This document shows positions 5,849 through 9,472 of a stretch of 9,472 nucleotides of DNA, one piece after another. Position numbers and translations under genes: made by a program. The stretch covers positions 1 to 9,472 of the forward strand of contig DFBZ01000151.1 of assembly GCA_002366835.1 (NCBI GenBank), given 5' to 3'. A model generated the notes under the pieces. It saw nothing but the letters and a program-made list of their open reading frames with translations. It ran no database searches and was not told the origin of the DNA. Position 1 is the stretch's first letter. Each line of letters begins with the position of its first letter. The stretch comes from Gammaproteobacteria bacterium UBA3067. GTDB lineage: Bacteria; Pseudomonadota; Gammaproteobacteria; Pseudomonadales; UBA3067.

Positions 5849-7060
5849 TTAAAATGAGGCTACGCAACCAGAAGTTATTTCTGTATTGGGAAGTGCTTGG
5901 CGCAGGGCTTTAACGGGGGGCTCCGACATATCTATGCAAGACAGGTCAAGCGTCTGAAGTTCCTTAAGGTTTGCCAAAGGGATCAAGGGGTCAAGTAGGT
6001 TAGATTCATCAACGATGGTAAAGGCGGGGTTTCCACTCAGATCTAAAAAAAGCAGCGAGGTGAGATTAGTCAGTTCTTCGATATTTCCGAGGGAATTGCT
6101 GCTTAAATTAAGATCCCTGAGCAGATTTAAGCTGCCAAGCGCTGGGATGGTATTAATTCTGTGCTGGCTGAGGTCGATTACCTCCAGTGCTGTAAGTTTC
6201 TCAAGGCCGACTAAAGATGTGATAGGGAAGTCATTGCCACCGGGTGAGGGGCAATTTAGTATCGTGAGTTCAACCACCAAACTTAGCTCTTGATCTTCGA
6301 CACAGGCACGAAGCGCTGTATCAGCAAACCAATTGAAATCGATAAGTGACGGACTGATGGTAACTTGAATAAGTTCGCCAAAGGAAGGCGCAACGGTGGG
6401 CGTGGCGCTTATCTCAACACTAAGATCTTCAAGGATGTGAGGAGGAGGGGTGTAGAGGCCTGTATCTGCCACGAAGCCAATGTTTTCATTGCCGCCTTCG
6501 GTCCCATTTACCGCATAGTTCAGGCTGGTGTTACTTAAGCCTTCAATCAGGATAAGCTGACTTAAATCTATGGACTTATTGGCTTGTAGCGTAAGGGTGC
6601 TGCTCGGAAAGATGACGCTAACTTCTGATAGAAGGGTGATGCTGACATTGTTTTCACTGCCCGGCATAAGGGCCTCTACGAGCAGCTCGCCGTAGTAAAG
6701 CCGTTCTTCACCACTGAAAGCATAGGCGTGCACGACTAGTGGAATACCATCTGGGATTTGCATACGGAATGAGGCTTCGGTATCGGCAATGCCTCTGGAT
6801 GCCAATAACCGTCCCTGTTCGCTTAATACTTGAACCTTTATAAAGTCCACTTCAGTGGGGATTTCACCAAAACCCGATGCGTCCATCACCCTTGAAGTAT
6901 CATCGGCCAACGCATCACCGATTAATCTGGTTTCTTGAGCAGATACCTGTAAAAGCAATTTGGATGAGTTTTGCTCGTTCGCCTCGTCGCAGCCTGACAA
7001 AAAGAAAGCGGCGAATAAAAGAAGAGTGTTCCACAGTTTGCGTCTAATAACAGGTGACAT
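5849..7060 (-). CDS. Lipoprotein with an Ig-like middle region and C-terminal leucine-rich repeats
   Basis: This 403-residue envelope protein has a lipoprotein signal peptide: RRK, a hydrophobic core, then the lipobox L21-S22-G23-C24, giving acylated Cys24 after signal peptidase II. Residues about 60-150 are strand-rich and look like a carbohydrate-binding or carboxypeptidase-regulatory type fold (my guess). Residues about 150-245 contain VNGTEGGNENIG followed by TGLYTPP, a pattern of bacterial Ig-like domains. A capping segment with paired cysteines (LRACV, then LTILNC) precedes about four leucine-rich repeats at 286-385 (for example LRDLNLSSNSLGNIEEL and LLFLDLSGN). LRRs normally bind proteins, so a partner-binding role is likely, but the partner is unknown. 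The ATG comes one base after the TGA of the barrel gene (TGA-G-ATG), which suggests translational coupling and a linked function. Asp follows the lipid-bearing Cys, which in E. coli would retain it at the inner membrane; this rule is not universal. Confidence 0.85.
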   Translation of the reverse strand: MSPVIRRKLWNTLLLFAAFFLSGCDEANEQNSSKLLLQVSAQETRLIGDALADDTSRVMDASGFGEIPTEVDFIKVQVLSEQGRLLASRGIADTEASFRMQIPDGIPLVVHAYAFSGEERLYYGELLVEALMPGSENNVSITLLSEVSVIFPSSTLTLQANKSIDLSQLILIEGLSNTSLNYAVNGTEGGNENIGFVADTGLYTPPPHILEDLSVEISATPTVAPSFGELIQVTISPSLIDFNWFADTALRACVEDQELSLVVELTILNCPSPGGNDFPITSLVGLEKLTALEVIDLSQHRINTIPALGSLNLLRDLNLSSNSLGNIEELTNLTSLLFLDLSGNPAFTIVDESNLLDPLIPLANLKELQTLDLSCIDMSEPPVKALRQALPNTEITSGCVASF

Positions 7061-7061
7061 C

Positions 7062-8405
7062 TCAGAATTCTCCCCGCACGCCTATAGAAAGGGTGGTGTT
7101 GTTATAGTGTTGATAGCCCAAAATCGACTTGATTTGCGCGAAGGCACTTATACCATTGGGTATTACAAATACGGCGCCAAGCTGTGTTGCAAAATAGTCT
7201 GAATCACGGTATTGAGTCGTATAGGCGATGAGGTTCGCCTGGGGGTCATGAATAAAGTAGGCGTTGATGTTTCTTGATTGGTCGGCAAATTGATGTACCC
7301 AGTGCACATTAATTTGTGGAATGACTACCCCCCAACTTCGCATAATAGGTTTTCGTAATTCCAGGCCGTTGTCCATGGAGATATTGTTGACAGTTTGCCC
7401 ATTGATGGCGAGCTCGAAACCAGTGTTGCCTGATTCCTTATAGCTGTCAGTTTCTGTGCGCACGGCATTAATTTGGTTTAACAGGCTGAGTTCGAACGAT
7501 CGTGATAAGCGCCACTGATAATCGCTACCCAAAAATAAGCCTGTTTGATTTGCGGAAGATTCCGTGCTGAGGCTATAGCTATTTGTTAAAGAGGGTAGGC
7601 TAATAAGGATTTTTCGCGTGTTGTCATAATCAGTGCTGTTGAGAATTAGCGAACCATTAAGGCCCCAACGGCTATTGATTTGATACAGACCAAAAACCAT
7701 CCAGTGTAATCCGGTGGAATCTGCACTGCCGCGGTTAGCTGACAGATCCGTCTGCGATAGGCTTGCCGTCACTGCTGTACCCAGCAAAAATTCATTGTTG
7801 ATGCGATAGTCCGCGCCAAACAGAAATTTCAAATGCAGGCTTTCGTAGCCAGCATCGTCAACTGTTTCATCACGCTCCGAAAAGCTGCTGTCAACGCTTG
7901 AGAATGTATTGATGCGTTTATAAAAATAATCCCAGTCGCTTGAAGAGCCAAGAAAACTAACGAGGGGGATACGATTTTGGTATTTATAAGTGGTGCGGGT
8001 GGGCGTATTGGTTTGGGGGCCAAAGGATTGTCGAGCCTTCGACTGAAAGCCTGATTGCTGGAGATTGCTGATATTAGCGTTTGCGGCATTGGCTTTACTG
8101 GAAGCCTGATCAAAAGCGCTGCTCTGTTGGTTGGCATTGGCGCTCCCAAGGGCGTTACAAAATTCAAGCAGGTTTTGTTGCGCGCCGGTTCGATCAAGGT
8201 TTTCCAGGCCCGGACAAAGAGCGCTAAGGGCTGCGCCAGTTGCCTCAGAGCTAGAGCTGCTCGCAGCCGTATCACTTAGCGTTAAGGGTATTAGAATAGC
8301 GTCTGGCGCACTAAGGGCTGGTGCCGCAAATATCAGGCTGAAACCAAATAGTAAGAAGTGTTGCTTGCAGAGTCTTATAGAGTGAAGCTTGATTATACTC
8401 GTCAT
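7062..8405 (-). CDS. Autotransporter-type outer-membrane beta-barrel protein with a short passenger
   Basis: This 447-residue protein begins with a signal peptide (basic start, hydrophobic core about 17-28, AAPALSA near 27-33). Residues about 34-155 are a small Ser/Ala/Asn/Gln-rich passenger with two cysteines, C64 (SALCPGL) and C83 (EFCNAL), 19 residues apart. From about 157-185 to the end the sequence alternates polar and hydrophobic residues in paired strands (for example FLFGADYRINNEFLLGTAV, FGLYQINSRWGLNGSLIL and LFLGSDYQWRLSRSFELSLL) and finishes IGVRGEF with the terminal Phe used by outer-membrane proteins for BAM recognition. This matches the C-terminal translocator of type V autotransporters. 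Classical passengers run to hundreds of residues and carry a beta-helix or enzyme; this one is too short, so it may simply be a surface barrel. It is followed after one base by the lipoprotein gene. Which substrate it handles, if any, cannot be told. Confidence 0.8.
   Translation of the reverse strand: MTSIIKLHSIRLCKQHFLLFGFSLIFAAPALSAPDAILIPLTLSDTAASSSSSEATGAALSALCPGLENLDRTGAQQNLLEFCNALGSANANQQSSAFDQASSKANAANANISNLQQSGFQSKARQSFGPQTNTPTRTTYKYQNRIPLVSFLGSSSDWDYFYKRINTFSSVDSSFSERDETVDDAGYESLHLKFLFGADYRINNEFLLGTAVTASLSQTDLSANRGSADSTGLHWMVFGLYQINSRWGLNGSLILNSTDYDNTRKILISLPSLTNSYSLSTESSANQTGLFLGSDYQWRLSRSFELSLLNQINAVRTETDSYKESGNTGFELAINGQTVNNISMDNGLELRKPIMRSWGVVIPQINVHWVHQFADQSRNINAYFIHDPQANLIAYTTQYRDSDYFATQLGAVFVIPNGISAFAQIKSILGYQHYNNTTLSIGVRGEF
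7070..7075 (-). promoter_or_regulatory. Shine-Dalgarno site of the lipoprotein gene inside the barrel gene
   Basis: On the minus strand GGGGAG lies 9 bases before the lipoprotein ATG, within the last codons of the upstream barrel gene. Its position across the TGA-G-ATG junction fits reinitiation by terminating ribosomes. Confidence 0.6.
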
Positions 8406-8415
8406 CAGCCATGAG

Positions 8416-8420
8416 TCCTT
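8416..8420 (-). promoter_or_regulatory. Shine-Dalgarno site of the barrel gene
   Basis: On the minus strand AAGGA lies 10 bases before the ATG at 8405-8403. Another ATG 7 bases upstream of the chosen one is out of frame, and the chosen start gives a well-formed signal peptide. Confidence 0.5.
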
Positions 8421-8462
8421 GAGAGTAAGTGCGGAAAAAGCTAACTAAGCGATACTATGTGG

Positions 8463-8491
8463 AAAAAACCTGGTTTGAAACCCGAGCCAGG
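8463..8491 (-). terminator. Probable rho-independent terminator after the LysR-type gene
   Basis: On the minus strand CCTGG (8491-8487) pairs with CCAGG (8473-8469) and is followed at once by six T (8468-8463). The stem is only 5 bp with a 13-base loop, although GGTTT/AAACC inside could add pairing. It lies about 93 bases after the LysR stop codon and before the barrel gene, so it would separate the two transcripts. The barrel promoter would then have to lie near or within this element; a weak pair (TTTCAA and TAGTAT, 17-base spacer, -10 near 8457-8452) is the best I see. Confidence 0.5.
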
Positions 8492-8583
8492 ATAAAGCTT
8501 GTACCTGACTCTACTTATAAAAGGGTTGAAGCTGTAGGAATTATTTCATGGCGTAGAGAAAACAAACAAGCCATCGCTACTTC

Positions 8584-9472
8584 TCAGTTCATACTTTCAC
8601 AAAGGTTAAATTGCTCCGTTAAAAACTCGATAAAGTAACGTACTTTTGAGGGGATGCGCTTTCCTGGTGGGAAAACGGCATTAATGGGCATCGGTTCAAC
8701 GCAGTATTCTTCGAGCACGACCTGCAAGGCTCCCGTTTGAACGAGATCGCCAACGAGCCAAAGTGGCACGACACCAACTCCTAGGTTTGCTAGCAATGCT
8801 TCACGATAAGCTGCTGCATCATTGGTCATGAATTTGCCGTCTACATGTACAAAAAACGATTCGCCGTTATCCTGAAAGAGCCATTCGTGTGGTTTGTCTC
8901 GCCCTGAGTAGAGTATGCATGGGTGTAGCGAAAGCTCTTTGGGATGATGTGGCGTACCATATTTGGCGAAATGCTCAACGGAAGCAACTGCTACCATTGG
9001 GCTGGCGCAAACCTGTTTGGCGGAAAGTTCTGAGCTGGCCAAGTTGCCCATTCTAAATGCCATATCTAAACCTTCTTGTACGAGGTCGACGTTTTGGTCA
9101 GTTAGATGAAGGGTGACATTTAAACCGGGGTAAGCTTTAAAAAAATCATTGAGCCTAGGGAGGATATGCGCGGTGCCAAATGCAACGCCCGTGGTGACTT
9201 TTATCGTACCCGTAGGGCTGGTTTGGAGTTGTTTGATGGCATCTTCGGCATCTTCCAGCTCTCTTAGGATAATGTTGCAACGGTCATAATACTCTTTGCC
9301 AATGTCGGCGAGCTTAATCTGTCGTGTCGTTCTCCTGAGTAGTTTCGCATTGAGCTGTTTTTCCAGCTTAGCAATGTGTTTACTCACGGCGGGTTGTGCC
9401 AAATTAAACTCTTTTGCAGCGACCGAAAAGCTGCCTGTTTCTGCAACTCTGACGAACAGTGTCATGCTTTCA
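8584..9472 (-). CDS. LysR-type transcriptional regulator (5' end beyond the window)
   Basis: This is a cytoplasmic DNA-binding regulator. The N-terminal winged helix-turn-helix is clear (LFVRVAETGSFSVAAKEF, then LAQPAVSKHIAKLEKQL), followed by a linker helix and a substrate-binding domain of the periplasmic-binding-protein fold (from about residue 87, starting GTIKVTTGVAFG). The end of the gene is complete (TGA at 8586-8584). The first ATG in the window (9465) gives 293 residues, but the frame stays open to the edge with Glu-Ser just before it. LysR proteins of this subgroup commonly begin with a few residues and then LESM, so the real start is probably some four or five codons beyond 9472. 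The inducer and targets are unknown. LysR regulators often control a divergently transcribed neighbour, and that side is outside the window; the barrel operon downstream runs in the same direction and is a less typical target. Confidence 0.9.
   Translation of the reverse strand, partial: ESMTLFVRVAETGSFSVAAKEFNLAQPAVSKHIAKLEKQLNAKLLRRTTRQIKLADIGKEYYDRCNIILRELEDAEDAIKQLQTSPTGTIKVTTGVAFGTAHILPRLNDFFKAYPGLNVTLHLTDQNVDLVQEGLDMAFRMGNLASSELSAKQVCASPMVAVASVEHFAKYGTPHHPKELSLHPCILYSGRDKPHEWLFQDNGESFFVHVDGKFMTNDAAAYREALLANLGVGVVPLWLVGDLVQTGALQVVLEEYCVEPMPINAVFPPGKRIPSKVRYFIEFLTEQFNLCESMN

Noticed and set aside
5795..7060. Possible single fused gene of the LRR lipoprotein and the PAS-PAS-receiver, interrupted by one in-frame TAA
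   Set aside because: The first protein is exported and the second must be cytoplasmic to receive phosphate, so a fusion makes no topological sense; the shared frame has a one-in-three chance.
7829..8385. Overlapping open frames on both strands across the passenger region of the barrel gene
   Set aside because: They are basic, low-complexity translations without motifs, and they overlap a frame that has a signal peptide, a barrel and an outer-membrane end signature.
8429..8638. A 69-residue plus-strand open frame between the barrel and LysR genes
   Set aside because: It crosses the LysR terminator and the end of the LysR gene, is rich in Lys and Arg without a recognisable fold, and has no convincing ribosome binding site.

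Overview
The window looks like a chromosomal segment of a marine-type gammaproteobacterium. I infer this from moderate G+C (judged by eye, roughly the mid-to-upper 40s percent), an Aer-like chemoreceptor, an upstream protein end resembling a GlyGly-CTERM (rhombosortase) sorting tail, and a leucine-rich-repeat lipoprotein of a style I associate with Cellvibrionales and Alteromonadales. No species is assigned. I see no tRNA, rRNA, CRISPR array, insertion sequence or transposase.

Left part (1-3183, plus strand). The last 33 codons of an unseen exported protein end at 103 with a Gly-rich, membrane-spanning, Arg-ended tail. Next is a 906-residue chemoreceptor, the most interesting gene here. Its N-terminal PAS keeps the flavin-pocket residues of E. 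coli Aer at identical residue numbers. After a membrane hairpin and HAMP come two collinear 131-residue PAS units that resemble the heme PAS of Aer2, then HAMP-like segments, a full kinase-control hairpin and a CheR-tether-like DWEEF end. It may combine flavin-based and heme-based oxygen or redox sensing in one receptor. It is followed by a compact set of hairpins, including a strong bidirectional terminator shared with the converging gene.

Middle (3184-4534, minus strand). A short-chain dehydrogenase of the MFE-2/17-beta-HSD4 (3R)-hydroxyacyl-CoA dehydrogenase type has a clear Shine-Dalgarno site. Upstream of it lies a 448-bp non-coding stretch with an inverted repeat, a direct repeat and a palindrome, which may be control sites.

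Right part (4535-8405, minus strand, read right to left). Three genes run in the same direction with little spacing: an autotransporter-type outer-membrane barrel with a short low-complexity passenger, an Ig-like/LRR lipoprotein starting one base after the barrel stop codon, and, 51 bp further on, a cytoplasmic PAS-PAS-receiver protein without a kinase domain. The first two probably form a translationally coupled envelope pair. Membership of the third in the same transcript is inferred from spacing only.

Right edge (8584-9472, minus strand). A LysR-type regulator lies upstream of the barrel operon in the same direction, separated by 178 bp holding a probable terminator. Its reading frame runs off the window, and its true start is probably a few codons beyond the edge.
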